The notes beneath the pieces were generated by a model that saw only the letters and a program-made list of their open reading frames with translations, was not told the origin of the DNA and searched no databases. A stretch of 55,880 bases of DNA from Candidatus Gallimonas merdae (GTDB taxonomy: Bacteria > Bacillota > Clostridia > Christensenellales > Borkfalkiaceae), in NCBI GenBank assembly GCA_904419525.1, contig CAJFRT010000012.1:1-55880 (forward strand). Direction: 5' to 3'. Position numbers and translations under genes: made by a program. Position 1 is the stretch's first letter. Each line of letters opens with the position of its first letter. This document shows positions 1 through 7,636 of the stretch, piece by piece.

Positions 1-1
1 T

Positions 2-73
2 TTGAGCGCAAATGATAAAATTTCAATGACGGTAATCGGGGCAAAACTTTTGACGGAACAGTTTGATTTATAA
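2..73 (+). CDS. 3' end of an unidentified gene (partial)
   Basis: Frame 2 is the only frame open from the window edge to a TAA at 71-73, giving 23 residues that end in AKLLTEQFDL. An intrinsic terminator follows about 40 bases later, which fits the end of a gene. The fragment is too short to assign to a family; it does not look like the C-terminus of Tsf, which often precedes pyrH. It could also be a chance open stretch. Confidence 0.3.
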   Translation: MSANDKISMTVIGAKLLTEQFDL

Positions 74-107
74 AATTCGATTTACGTTACTAACGCTCCA
101 CCACCAC

Positions 108-136
108 AAGGGCACCGCTTCGGCGGTGCTTTTTTG
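108..136 (+). terminator. intrinsic terminator with UUCG tetraloop
   Basis: The stem GCACCGC/GCGGTGC (112-118 with 123-129) closes a TTCG loop and is followed by six T. It separates whatever lies upstream from the pyrH operon. Confidence 0.85.
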
Positions 137-398
137 GTAGGAGTGAGGGGAAGAAACTTTGCGGGTTTGCATGAGGTGTGCATGATTTGATCAAAATGAC
201 TGCCGGAATATTTTTTTGTGTGACACGCAAACGCTTCATACGGTACAGCGGAATCTGCCGGGAGGCTGAATTCCTGAATTCGGTTTGCGTTCTTCGGTGC
301 CTAATAGATCCGAATGCTTCGGAATTTCTGGGAATAAATTGTTCCGGACCTGCGCTATATTTGTCTATAACTGTGCAGGCAATTTTTACCGTTTCGTC
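137..398. other. intergenic region without a recognisable gene
   Basis: About 260 bases lie between the terminator and the pyrH promoter. Short open frames exist, but they lack a good ribosome binding site, are AT-richer than the neighbours and resemble no family I know. No clear riboswitch or pyrimidine attenuator hairpin is visible. Confidence 0.5.
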
Positions 399-427
399 TT
401 GCTTTTTTCCGAAAGGTGTGGTATACT
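399..427 (+). promoter_or_regulatory. sigma-A-type promoter of the pyrH operon
   Basis: The -35 box TTGCTT (399-404), a 17-bp spacer and the -10 box TATACT (422-427) lie about 40 bases ahead of pyrH. Confidence 0.75.
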
Positions 428-465
428 GAGAAAAATGGCTTCGGCTAAGCGGACAGGAGAGAGAA

Positions 466-1176
466 ATGACGCCGAAATATCATCGTATTCTGCTGAAACT
501 TTCAGGAGAAGCACTTGCGGGGGAACAGCGGTTCGGGCTCAACGAAAACGTTGTCTCCATGGTCGTCGATCAGCTCGTCAAAGTCCATGAAATGGGCGTA
601 CAGATCGGGCTCGTTATCGGCGGCGGAAATTTCTGGAGGGGGCGGCAGGGCACCAACATGGACCGCACGACCGCCGATCACATGGGCATGCTTGCCACGG
701 TGATGAATTCCCTTGCGATGATGGACGCCATTGAAAAGCGCGGGATCCCCACGCGGGTACAGACGGCGCTCATCATGACGTCGGTCGCGGAACCCTATAT
801 CCTGCGCAAGACGCTGCACCATTTTGAAAAGGGCCGCATCGTCATCATGGCGTGCGGGACGGGGAATCCGTACTGCTCCACGGACACGGCGGCGGCGCAG
901 CGCGCCTGCGAGATCGACGCCGATGTACTGCTGATGGCAAAGAATGTGGACGGCATCTATGACAGCGATCCCGCGGTCAATCCGGGCGCAAAAAAATACG
1001 ACCATCTGACATTCAGCGACATCATCAACAAGGGCCTCAAGGCAATGGACACCACCGCGGCGACCATGTGCATGGAAAACCGCATTCCCGTGCTTGCCTT
1101 TGCGCTCGATGAAAAGGATTCCATTGTGCGCGCCGTCTGCGGCGAAAAACTGGGGACGCTCATCTCCAACGAATGA
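466..1176 (+). CDS. pyrH: UMP kinase
   Basis: Cytosolic hexameric UMP kinase: phosphorylates UMP to UDP with ATP in pyrimidine nucleotide synthesis. The 236-residue length is normal for the bacterial family. Visible motifs are KLSGEAL (about 11-17, phosphate binding), GGGNFWRG (52-59) and DHMGMLATVMN (71-81), then the conserved DTTAATMCMEN-type C-terminal stretch. The ATG at 466 has AGGAGAG just upstream. It is the first gene of a run pyrH-frr-uppS-cdsA, a classic bacterial order, although the usual rpsB-tsf pair is not in front of it here. The family is commonly activated by GTP and inhibited by UTP; that is family knowledge, not seen here. Confidence 0.97.
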   Translation: MTPKYHRILLKLSGEALAGEQRFGLNENVVSMVVDQLVKVHEMGVQIGLVIGGGNFWRGRQGTNMDRTTADHMGMLATVMNSLAMMDAIEKRGIPTRVQTALIMTSVAEPYILRKTLHHFEKGRIVIMACGTGNPYCSTDTAAAQRACEIDADVLLMAKNVDGIYDSDPAVNPGAKKYDHLTFSDIINKGLKAMDTTAATMCMENRIPVLAFALDEKDSIVRAVCGEKLGTLISNE

Positions 1177-1212
1177 TATCAGGATATAATAAAGCGTTAA
1201 GGAGTCGAAACT

Positions 1213-1785
1213 ATGATAGACAACGAACAGGTACAGGAAATTTTTCTCGTTCTCGAGGATAAGCTCGAAAAGACCGTCAGCGTGCTTCGGGAGGAGTTCG
1301 CCGCAGTGCGCGCCGGCCGCGCAAATCCGCACATTCTCGATAAGATCCAGGCGGAAGCCTACGGCGGCATGAGCCCTCTGAATCAGCTGGGGAACATCTC
1401 CGCGCTGGACGCAAGATGCCTTGTCGTCAGCCCGTGGGATAAATCCCTGCTCAAATCCATTGAAAAAGCCATTCTTTCGGCCAACATCGGCCTGACGCCC
1501 ACCAACGACGGCAATGTGATTCGCCTGGTGTTCCCCGAACTCACCGAGGAGCGCAGAAAGGAGCTCGTCAAACAGGTCAGGCGCATGGGCGAGGAGTCCA
1601 AGGTCGCCGCGCGCAATGTGCGCCGCGAGGCCATGGACGCGCTGAAAAAGATGAAAAACAACAAGGAGCTCTCCGAGGACGAAAGCAAATCCTGCGAGCA
1701 GGACGTGGAAAAGAAGATCGCTTCCTGCATCGAGGAGATCGACAAGGCGGTCGCGGCCAAGGAAAAGGAGCTGCTCACCGTCTGA
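1213..1785 (+). CDS. frr: ribosome recycling factor
   Basis: Splits post-termination ribosomes together with EF-G so that subunits can be reused. The 190-residue product has the usual family length and the three-helix-bundle features: an N-terminal helix with VLREEFAAVRAGRANP, the central beta domain, and a long charged C-terminal helix pair (KELVKQVRRMGEESKVAARN). The ATG at 1213 has AAGGAG upstream. It lies 36 bases after pyrH, and its TGA stop overlaps the uppS ATG by one base, so the two are probably translationally coupled. Confidence 0.97.
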   Translation: MIDNEQVQEIFLVLEDKLEKTVSVLREEFAAVRAGRANPHILDKIQAEAYGGMSPLNQLGNISALDARCLVVSPWDKSLLKSIEKAILSANIGLTPTNDGNVIRLVFPELTEERRKELVKQVRRMGEESKVAARNVRREAMDALKKMKNNKELSEDESKSCEQDVEKKIASCIEEIDKAVAAKEKELLTV

Positions 1786-2471
1786 TGGGGGAAAACGAAC
1801 TCCCGCGCCACATCGCCGTCATTATGGACGGCAACGGGCGCTGGGCAAAAAAACGTCTCCTGCCCCGGGCAGCGGGACATCGGGCGGGCATGAACCGCAT
1901 GATCGGGCTTGCCGAGCACATCTTTGACCGCGGCGTAAAATACTGCACGCTGTTCGCACTGTCCACGGAAAATCTGTCCCGCCCCCGTGAGGAGCTGAAC
2001 GGCCTGTATGCGCTCTTCCGCGAATATTTTCCGAACAATGCGCGTACGCTCGCGCAAAAGAGCATTTGCCTGCGCGTCATCGGCGACAGGACGCTCCTTC
2101 CTGCCGATATCGTCGCGCTCATCGAGGACGGCGAACGGACGACGGCGGGCGGAGAGCGCGGAACGCTCCAGCTTGCGATCGGCTACGGCGGACGGCAGGA
2201 TATTCTGAATGCCGTCAACGAGGCGGTGCGGCTCGGGAAGACGCTCACGCAGGAGGAGTTTTCCGCCCTGCTTTCCACGAGCGGGATCCCCGATCCCGAT
2301 CTGCTGATCCGCACGGGGAAAGAACTCCGGATCTCCAACTTTTTGTTGTGGCAGGCGGCCTATGCCGAGCTGTATTTCACGGACGTGCTGTTTCCCGACT
2401 TTTCGGACAGAGAGCTCGATAAGGCGATCGAGGCGTATTCCCGCCGCGAACGCCGTTTCGGCAAAGTATGA
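1785..2471 (+). CDS. uppS: undecaprenyl diphosphate synthase (isoprenyl transferase)
   Basis: cis-Prenyltransferase that adds isopentenyl units to farnesyl diphosphate to make the C55 lipid carrier for peptidoglycan and other envelope polymers. The 228-residue product is slightly short for the family but has the diagnostic parts: IMDGNGRW (13-20) with the catalytic Asp15, ALSTENLSRP, and a C-terminal LLIRTGKELRISNFLLWQ block with the Arg residues that bind IPP. The ATG overlaps the frr stop, and the stop overlaps the cdsA start (ATGA). The substrates would come from the MEP pathway, two enzymes of which (dxr, ispDF) are also in this window. Confidence 0.96.
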   Translation: MGENELPRHIAVIMDGNGRWAKKRLLPRAAGHRAGMNRMIGLAEHIFDRGVKYCTLFALSTENLSRPREELNGLYALFREYFPNNARTLAQKSICLRVIGDRTLLPADIVALIEDGERTTAGGERGTLQLAIGYGGRQDILNAVNEAVRLGKTLTQEEFSALLSTSGIPDPDLLIRTGKELRISNFLLWQAAYAELYFTDVLFPDFSDRELDKAIEAYSRRERRFGKV

Positions 2472-3535
2472 CATTCGGTAGAAGAAATATGGAAGATGAA
2501 AAGATGACGGAGGGCGCCGCGGACGGCGGCGCACCTGCCTCCGGAAAGAAGCGCCTGTCGAACGGACAGCTCAGGCTGATCACGGGAGCGCTGTACGCAC
2601 TCGTGCTCCTCGCCTTTTTTGTGCTGAAAATTTTCGTGCACAAGCTCTTTTTCGACGTCCTGATCGTCCTGTTCACGATTTCCGGCACCTACGAAATGAT
2701 CCGCGCGTTCGGCGATAAACTGCATAAGTCGCAGAAGATCGTCGCCATGACGTTCGCGATCCTTGTCGTCGTGACGTATATCGCCGCGGACGTCGTGTTC
2801 ACCGACGTGCTCGGCGTGCAGTTCCCCGATCCCGACAACCCCATGGCGGCAGTCGGGCGCAACTATGCGCCGCATATCACGCTCATCATGTTCATCGCGG
2901 GCATTGCCATCAGTTTCGGACTGCTGGTGTTCGCGCATACGCGGGTGAGCCTGGAATCGGTGGGGTATACGCTGGTGGCGTATCTGTATCCCTCCGTCTT
3001 TCTGGTCATCATGACGGTCTGCAATCACCTCACGTACTATTCGGACGCGGCGATCGCCATGGTGTTTGTCATCAGTCCCGCAGCGGATTGCTTTGCCTAT
3101 GCGTTCGGAAAGACGCTCGGGAAAAAGATCCCCGCGAAGATGGCGCCCAACGTCAGCCCCAACAAGACGCTGATCGGCGGCTGCGGAGGTCTCTTGGGCG
3201 GAGCGATCGGCGGCTGCGTCGTATTCTTTGTCTATTACGGACTGTGCCGCTGTGTGGAATGGTCGGGTTTCGCGCAATTTGAGCTGGTGGCGTCCTCGTT
3301 CGTCTGGGAAGATCTTGCGCTGTTCATCGGCATGGGGGTGCTTGTCTCGGCATTCTCGCAGTTCGGCGACCTTGTGGAGAGCGCGTTCAAGCGCAAGCTC
3401 GGCATCAAGGATATGGGCAACATTCTGCCCGGCCACGGCGGAATCCTCGACAGGATCGATTCGTCGCTCTACGCCAGCCTCATCGTCGCGCTCATCTTTG
3501 TCGCGCGCATCATGTTTGCGGGCCCTCCGGCATAA
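2468..3535 (+). CDS. cdsA: phosphatidate cytidylyltransferase (CDP-diglyceride synthase)
   Basis: Integral membrane enzyme making CDP-diacylglycerol from phosphatidic acid and CTP, the branch point for phosphatidylglycerol (see pgsA at 49174). The 355-residue product starts with a charged cytosolic segment of about 35 residues and then has eight or so hydrophobic segments. The family signature is clear near the C-terminus: SAFKRKLGIKDMGNILPGHG followed by GILDRIDS. The ATG at 2468 overlaps the uppS stop; in-frame ATGs at 2489 and 2504 are also possible, since none of the three has a strong ribosome binding site. The protein is longer than the usual 260-290 residues because of the N-terminal extension and a longer first loop. 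Confidence 0.94.
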   Translation: MTFGRRNMEDEKMTEGAADGGAPASGKKRLSNGQLRLITGALYALVLLAFFVLKIFVHKLFFDVLIVLFTISGTYEMIRAFGDKLHKSQKIVAMTFAILVVVTYIAADVVFTDVLGVQFPDPDNPMAAVGRNYAPHITLIMFIAGIAISFGLLVFAHTRVSLESVGYTLVAYLYPSVFLVIMTVCNHLTYYSDAAIAMVFVISPAADCFAYAFGKTLGKKIPAKMAPNVSPNKTLIGGCGGLLGGAIGGCVVFFVYYGLCRCVEWSGFAQFELVASSFVWEDLALFIGMGVLVSAFSQFGDLVESAFKRKLGIKDMGNILPGHGGILDRIDSSLYASLIVALIFVARIMFAGPPA

Positions 3536-3567
3536 TCCGGGACGGCCGGCATAGAATAATACGGGTT

Positions 3568-3594
3568 GCGCCCGCCGCAAGGCGGGCGCTTTTT
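3568..3594 (+). terminator. intrinsic terminator between cdsA and dxr
   Basis: The 9-bp GC stem GCGCCCGCC/GGCGGGCGC closes a GCAA tetraloop and is followed by five T. It ends only 2-3 bases before the dxr ribosome binding site, so no promoter fits between them. Confidence 0.8.
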
Positions 3595-3605
3595 ACAGGA
3601 AGATT

Positions 3606-4736
3606 ATGTTGAAGATTGCACTGATCGGCTGTACGGGAAGCATCGGACGGCAGACGGCGGACATTGTCCGGCGGTATCCCGACCGGTTCTCCTTTTCATC
3701 GCTCGCCTGCGGAAGCGCCGGGGAGGAGCTTGCCGCGCTCTGCCGCGAGTTTGCTCCGCGCCGCGCGCTCTGTGCCGGGGGTGCGTTCGAGCCGCCGGCA
3801 GGGGTCGAGCGCATTGAAGAGGGCGACGCGGCGGCGCTGTTTGCGGACTGCGACGTTGCGCTCATTGCGGCAGGCGGATTTTCGGGGCTGCGCTATACGC
3901 TGCTTGCCGCGCAGGCGGGGGTGCGCATCGCGCTTGCCAACAAGGAATCCCTCGTCTGCGGGGGAGAGCTCGTTCTTCGCGCGGTGAAACGGTACGGCGC
4001 GCAACTCGTGCCGGTGGACAGCGAACATTCCGCGATCTTCCAGTGCCTTGCGTTCCGGCGCGATGCGGCATTTGACCGGCTTGTGCTCACGGCAAGCGGC
4101 GGGCCGTTCCTTCACCTGTCGCAGGAGGAGCTGCGCCGCGTGACGGCGGCAGACGCGCTCCGTCACCCGACCTGGAATATGGGCGCCAAGATCACCGTGG
4201 ACAGCGCGACGCTGCTCAACAAGGGGTACGAGGTGATCGAGGCGCACTGGCTGTACGATGCGCCCTTTGAAAAGATCGATGCGGTCGTACACCCGGAGAG
4301 CATCGTGCATTCGCTCGTCCTGTTTTCGGACGGCGCGGCGCTCGCGCAGCTCGGGTATCCCGACATGCGCGTTCCCATTCAGCTTGCGCTCACCTACCCC
4401 GAACGGCTTCCCTGCGAAAAGCCGCTCGACCTTGCGGCCCTTGGCAGGCTCACGTTCCTGCCGTTCCCCGCGGAAAAGTTTCCCTGCTACGGACTGGCCG
4501 TTGCGGCCGGAAAGGCGGGCGGAACGCTTCCGGTTGTGCTCAATGCGGCGGCGGAAGAGGCGGTGCGCGCCTTTCTTGCCGGCCGTATAACTTTCCCCGC
4601 GATCGCTGAAACTATTCAGGACGCACTCGGTTCGTTTCCGCGCGAAGAAGCGGACAGCTTCGAGCGGCTTGCCGGGACAGATGCGCGCGTCCGCGCGCAC
4701 GCGCTGAGTTTTATCTATGGGAAATCTGCTTCTTAA
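3606..4736 (+). CDS. dxr: 1-deoxy-D-xylulose 5-phosphate reductoisomerase
   Basis: Second enzyme of the MEP pathway: rearranges and reduces DXP to 2-C-methyl-D-erythritol 4-phosphate using NADPH and a divalent metal. The 376-residue length is typical. Motifs in order are GCTGSIGRQT (nucleotide binding, near residue 8), ALANKESLVCGGEL, VDSEHSAIFQCL (metal ligands), ASGGPF, HPTWNMGAKITVDSATLLNK and VVHPESIVHS. The ATG at 3606 has AGGAAG upstream. It overlaps rseP by 20 bases, which implies coupled translation. Directly upstream sits a strong terminator, so expression probably depends on read-through from the pyrH operon or on a promoter inside cdsA. Confidence 0.96.
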   Translation: MLKIALIGCTGSIGRQTADIVRRYPDRFSFSSLACGSAGEELAALCREFAPRRALCAGGAFEPPAGVERIEEGDAAALFADCDVALIAAGGFSGLRYTLLAAQAGVRIALANKESLVCGGELVLRAVKRYGAQLVPVDSEHSAIFQCLAFRRDAAFDRLVLTASGGPFLHLSQEELRRVTAADALRHPTWNMGAKITVDSATLLNKGYEVIEAHWLYDAPFEKIDAVVHPESIVHSLVLFSDGAALAQLGYPDMRVPIQLALTYPERLPCEKPLDLAALGRLTFLPFPAEKFPCYGLAVAAGKAGGTLPVVLNAAAEEAVRAFLAGRITFPAIAETIQDALGSFPREEADSFERLAGTDARVRAHALSFIYGKSAS

Positions 4737-6027
4737 CGCCTGGAGCACGGTCGGTTCGGTCGCGCTCGCCATTCTGATCCTGCTTGTGATGATCACCATT
4801 CACGAGTTCGGGCACTACCTTGCGGGGAAGATCCTCAAGTTTAAGATCGACGAATTCTCCATCGGGTTCGGGCCCGCGCTCTTCAAGCACAGGAGCAAAA
4901 AAACGGGGGAGCTGTTTGCCTTCCGGCTCATTCCGCTCGGCGGCTACTGCGCGTTTGCGGGGGAAGACGGGCTTGAAGAGGAGAAGCAGGCTTCGTCCGA
5001 ACCTCCCGCCGGGGAACAGCCGGAGGCGGAGCAGACGGCGCAGGCACAGCCGGCGGAGGACCTTGCACCGCCGCCGGAAGAAGGGTCTGTGCCGCAGCAG
5101 GGACAGCCCGCCGAAGAGCGGGATTCGCCGCCGAAAGAGGCGGCCTTGCCGGAAGGGGAGCGCGCGGGGCTGTTTACGAAAATGGCGCCCTGGAAACGCA
5201 TCATCGTGCTCGTTGCCGGAGCGTTCATGAACTATGTTCTGGCGGTATTTCTGATCATAACCTGTTTCTTTGCCTACGGGCAGACGATGGTCGCCGTCTG
5301 GAAGGCGGAACCGACTGCGCAGATCGCCGAGGAATACTGCCTGCGCGATCTGGATATCCTTCTGGAAGCGGAGGGAAAAAAGCTGTATCTGACCACCGAC
5401 ATCGCACAGGCCCTGAACGGCCGCAAAGAGGGCGACCTGGTAGAACTGCGCATCTCGCGCGTGACGGGAACGGACGGGGAAAGATATGTGCGCGAGGAAA
5501 TGGACGTGCGCATCATGCTCCGCTCGGACGTCACGGTGGAAAACAGCGCCGACCTCGACGGCGTATGGCGCGCGCTCGGCATCGCCTATGAGACGGACGG
5601 CGACGGCGGCACCTGGCAGCTTGCGAATGCTTCCTATCGGTTCGGGTTCTGGGAAACGCTCGGCAGGTCGTTCGCCTATTCGTTCAAGATCGCCGGGTCT
5701 ATTTTCAAAGTGCTGGGCGAACTGCTCACGGGCAGGCTTGGCCTCTCCGCGCTGGGCGGCCCCGTGACGACGATCACGCTCACGTCGCAGATCGCGGGTA
5801 GCAGTTTCCGCGGATTTCTGGAGATTGCGGGCTTCCTCGGGGTCAATCTTGCCGTATTCAATCTGCTTCCCATTCCCGCACTGGACGGCAGCAAAGTAGT
5901 GTTCACCGTCATCGAATGGATCCGCGGAAAGCCCATCAGCCGCAAGGTGGAGGCGATCATACATGCCGTCGGGTTTGTTCTGCTGCTCGGGTTTGCCGTG
6001 CTGGTGGATATCCTGCAATTCGTATAG
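4717..6027 (+). CDS. rseP: RseP/RasP-type site-2 intramembrane zinc metalloprotease
   Basis: Membrane protease that cleaves transmembrane substrates such as anti-sigma factors within the bilayer. It has HEFGH (29-33) in the first membrane segment, a second conserved NLLPIPALDG (about 382-391) carrying the third zinc ligand, and further C-terminal membrane segments. Between the first segment and the PDZ region (roughly residues 82-152) is a Pro/Glu/Gln-rich low-complexity insert not usual for the family; the PDZ region itself is poorly conserved. The ATG lies inside the end of dxr. Its presence matters for the window because a membrane-bound sigma/anti-sigma protein is encoded at 39634; a functional link is only inference. 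Confidence 0.93.
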   Translation: MGNLLLNAWSTVGSVALAILILLVMITIHEFGHYLAGKILKFKIDEFSIGFGPALFKHRSKKTGELFAFRLIPLGGYCAFAGEDGLEEEKQASSEPPAGEQPEAEQTAQAQPAEDLAPPPEEGSVPQQGQPAEERDSPPKEAALPEGERAGLFTKMAPWKRIIVLVAGAFMNYVLAVFLIITCFFAYGQTMVAVWKAEPTAQIAEEYCLRDLDILLEAEGKKLYLTTDIAQALNGRKEGDLVELRISRVTGTDGERYVREEMDVRIMLRSDVTVENSADLDGVWRALGIAYETDGDGGTWQLANASYRFGFWETLGRSFAYSFKIAGSIFKVLGELLTGRLGLSALGGPVTTITLTSQIAGSSFRGFLEIAGFLGVNLAVFNLLPIPALDGSKVVFTVIEWIRGKPISRKVEAIIHAVGFVLLLGFAVLVDILQFV

Positions 6028-6067
6028 CGGTCCCGGCCATAGGCGGGAACAAACGCTCTGAACCGCA

Positions 6068-6101
6068 TCAAAAAAGCTCCGCCGGAAGGCGGAGCTTTTT
6101 G
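6068..6101. terminator. bidirectional intrinsic terminator between rseP and thiT
   Basis: GCTCCGCC/GGCGGAGC (6076-6083 with 6088-6095) around a GGAA loop, with an A-run on the left and a T-run on the right, serves the two convergent genes. Confidence 0.88.
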
Positions 6102-6109
6102 TCGGAGCG

Positions 6110-7384
6110 TCACTCTTTTTTGTCGGGTGATCCGGACATGGTATGGGCCGGCGCTGCGGCCACGGGTGCGGGGTCTGCCGCGGCAGTCCCGGACACGGGT
6201 GCTTCGGGTGCGGGCGTTTCGGCCTCCTGCACCGCGCTTTCCGCGGCGGGTTCTGCCTTGGCGGGGGCGGAGAACTTTCTCACCTGTTTCATAAATGCCT
6301 TGGAGCTGAACACGATGACGCCGACCGCGATCGCGATCGCAATGTCCGCAAACACGAACGAGTTGTATGCAAGCGAATAGATCCAGGTGTTCATGCCCTT
6401 GTCGATGGCATAGGCGGAGAAGGCGAACACGCCCGAAAGAATGTGCGCGGCAAACCGCAGCACGCTTCCCACAACGGCGCCCAGCGCGAACTGTACCTGC
6501 GGGAGTTTTTCCAGTTTTTTGGTGTGTGCGAACATTCCCGCCACGCCGATCCCCGAAAAGGCGACGGGGTAGTCCAGAAGGAACTGAGCGGGGTGAATGA
6601 TCCAGGGATCCTGCACGGCCTGCAGAACGCCGTAGACAAGGCCTGCGAACACGCCCTTTTTCGTGCCGAACATGTAGGAATAGATCATCAGGGGCAGAAG
6701 GGAGGCAACGGTGATCGAACCGCCCTGCGGAAGCTTGACAATGCGGATATACGAGAGCGCAAAGCTCATGGCAATGCAGACGGCGGCATAGGCGATGGAC
6801 TTGCTGTCAAAGCCCCTTTTGCCCTTATCGAACACAAAGCCAAGGATCACGATCACGGCCAGCAGAACGATCGAAGAGGTGTACAGCACGATCTGATTGA
6901 CCTGGGCGCCCGTCTCTTCGCTGTTGTAGTAGCCGTCGGCGTCGATGTTCTGGCCGTAATAGACACCCATGCAGACGAGTGCGGCAATGACCGCGGCGCC
7001 CGAAAGGCAGGCCGCCACGATGAGGACGGGGCGCGTCCGCCTGATGACGAGCGCGATCGCACAGCCGCCCAGCACGGCGATCGCAATGACGAGGGGAACA
7101 AACAGCAGCGTGGCGATGCCGTCTTCCAGAAGGGAGAGCACAAGCATCGTGATGCCCACGATGACGGCATAGGCGATCGCGCCGATCAGGGCGATCCGGA
7201 AAAATTTCTTGCGGAAATCGCCTTTCAGGAGCAGGGCGCACAGGGCAAGCGCGAGCACGATCGCAATGGTCAGCCAGAAAAAGACGCTGCCCGCAATGTT
7301 CTTGGGGGAGTCGAACAGAACGGGATACCATTCGGGAGCATCCCAGACGGGTTCCGTCGTCTCCGCAAGCAGGGAAAGAGACAT
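6110..7384 (-). CDS. thiT: ThiT-like thiamine ECF transporter S component with N-terminal membrane extension
   Basis: Substrate-binding membrane subunit of an energy-coupling-factor importer for thiamine. The ThiT part (about residues 192-375) has six hydrophobic segments and the family signature around GGSITVASLLPLMIYSY, GVFAGLVYGVLQ and HPAQFLLDYPVAFSGIGVAG. Before it are about 190 extra residues with five further membrane segments, and after it a Pro/Ala/Glu-rich tail; ThiT proteins are normally near 180 residues. The start is set at the ATG whose first base is 7384, because AAGGAGGA lies 6-7 bases ahead; a longer TTG start at 7423 would fall inside the terminator U-tract. Function is supported independently by the TPP riboswitch upstream. 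No ECF ATPase or T subunit is adjacent, so it presumably shares a module encoded elsewhere. Confidence 0.9.
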   Translation of the reverse strand: MSLSLLAETTEPVWDAPEWYPVLFDSPKNIAGSVFFWLTIAIVLALALCALLLKGDFRKKFFRIALIGAIAYAVIVGITMLVLSLLEDGIATLLFVPLVIAIAVLGGCAIALVIRRTRPVLIVAACLSGAAVIAALVCMGVYYGQNIDADGYYNSEETGAQVNQIVLYTSSIVLLAVIVILGFVFDKGKRGFDSKSIAYAAVCIAMSFALSYIRIVKLPQGGSITVASLLPLMIYSYMFGTKKGVFAGLVYGVLQAVQDPWIIHPAQFLLDYPVAFSGIGVAGMFAHTKKLEKLPQVQFALGAVVGSVLRFAAHILSGVFAFSAYAIDKGMNTWIYSLAYNSFVFADIAIAIAVGVIVFSSKAFMKQVRKFSAPAKAEPAAESAVQEAETPAPEAPVSGTAAADPAPVAAAPAHTMSGSPDKKE

Positions 7385-7421
7385 ACAAATCCTCCTTGTA
7401 TCCGTCTTCTGATTTTTTGCC

Positions 7422-7452
7422 AAAACAAAAAAGCCCGCGCAAAAGCGTGAGC
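7422..7452 (-). terminator. attenuator terminator of the TPP riboswitch
   Basis: Read on the minus strand, GCTCACGC and GCGCGGGC pair (8 positions, one mismatch) around TTTT and are followed by TTTTTTGTTTT. It lies between the aptamer and the thiT ribosome binding site, as expected for transcriptional control. Confidence 0.75.
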
Positions 7453-7459
7453 GTCCTGA

Positions 7460-7545
7460 AAAAATCCTGTCTTTCGTCCAAGCATTACCTTGCCCGATTC
7501 AAGTGGTATCATCTCAGCCTGTTACAGCACCCACGACGGATATTT
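7460..7545 (-). promoter_or_regulatory. TPP riboswitch aptamer (THI element)
   Basis: On the minus strand the thi-box core is readable: GGGTGCT, then GGCTGAGATGATACC, then TTGAATCGGGC, then GGTAATGC and TTGGACGA. These match the order and spacing of the conserved TPP aptamer segments (CUGAGA, then ACC...UGAA, then the GGxUAAUGC segment). CGTC/GACG can close P1. The aptamer is followed by a terminator, so thiamine pyrophosphate should switch thiT off. The exact P1 boundary is approximate. Confidence 0.92.
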
Positions 7546-7560
7546 GATTTTTGTGCCTTT

Positions 7561-7589
7561 ATTATAGTGCGTTTTTACGGGAAAGTCAA
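7561..7589 (-). promoter_or_regulatory. promoter of the TPP riboswitch-thiT transcript
   Basis: On the minus strand TTGACT, a 17-bp spacer and TATAAT occur (+ strand positions 7584-7589 and 7561-7566). It is back to back with the promoter for the downstream plus-strand gene. Confidence 0.85.
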
Positions 7590-7618
7590 TTGAAATTTTA
7601 CAGGAAATGTAGTATAAT
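7590..7618 (+). promoter_or_regulatory. promoter of the YfbR-like gene
   Basis: TTGAAA (7590-7595), a 17-bp spacer, TATAAT (7613-7618). Its -35 box abuts the -35 box of the divergent thiT promoter. Confidence 0.82.
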
Positions 7619-7636
7619 CAAAAAGAGGAGACAACC

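Noticed and set aside
178..429. Short open frames upstream of pyrH
   Set aside because: They lack a ribosome binding site, are AT-rich, overlap the pyrH promoter and resemble no family.
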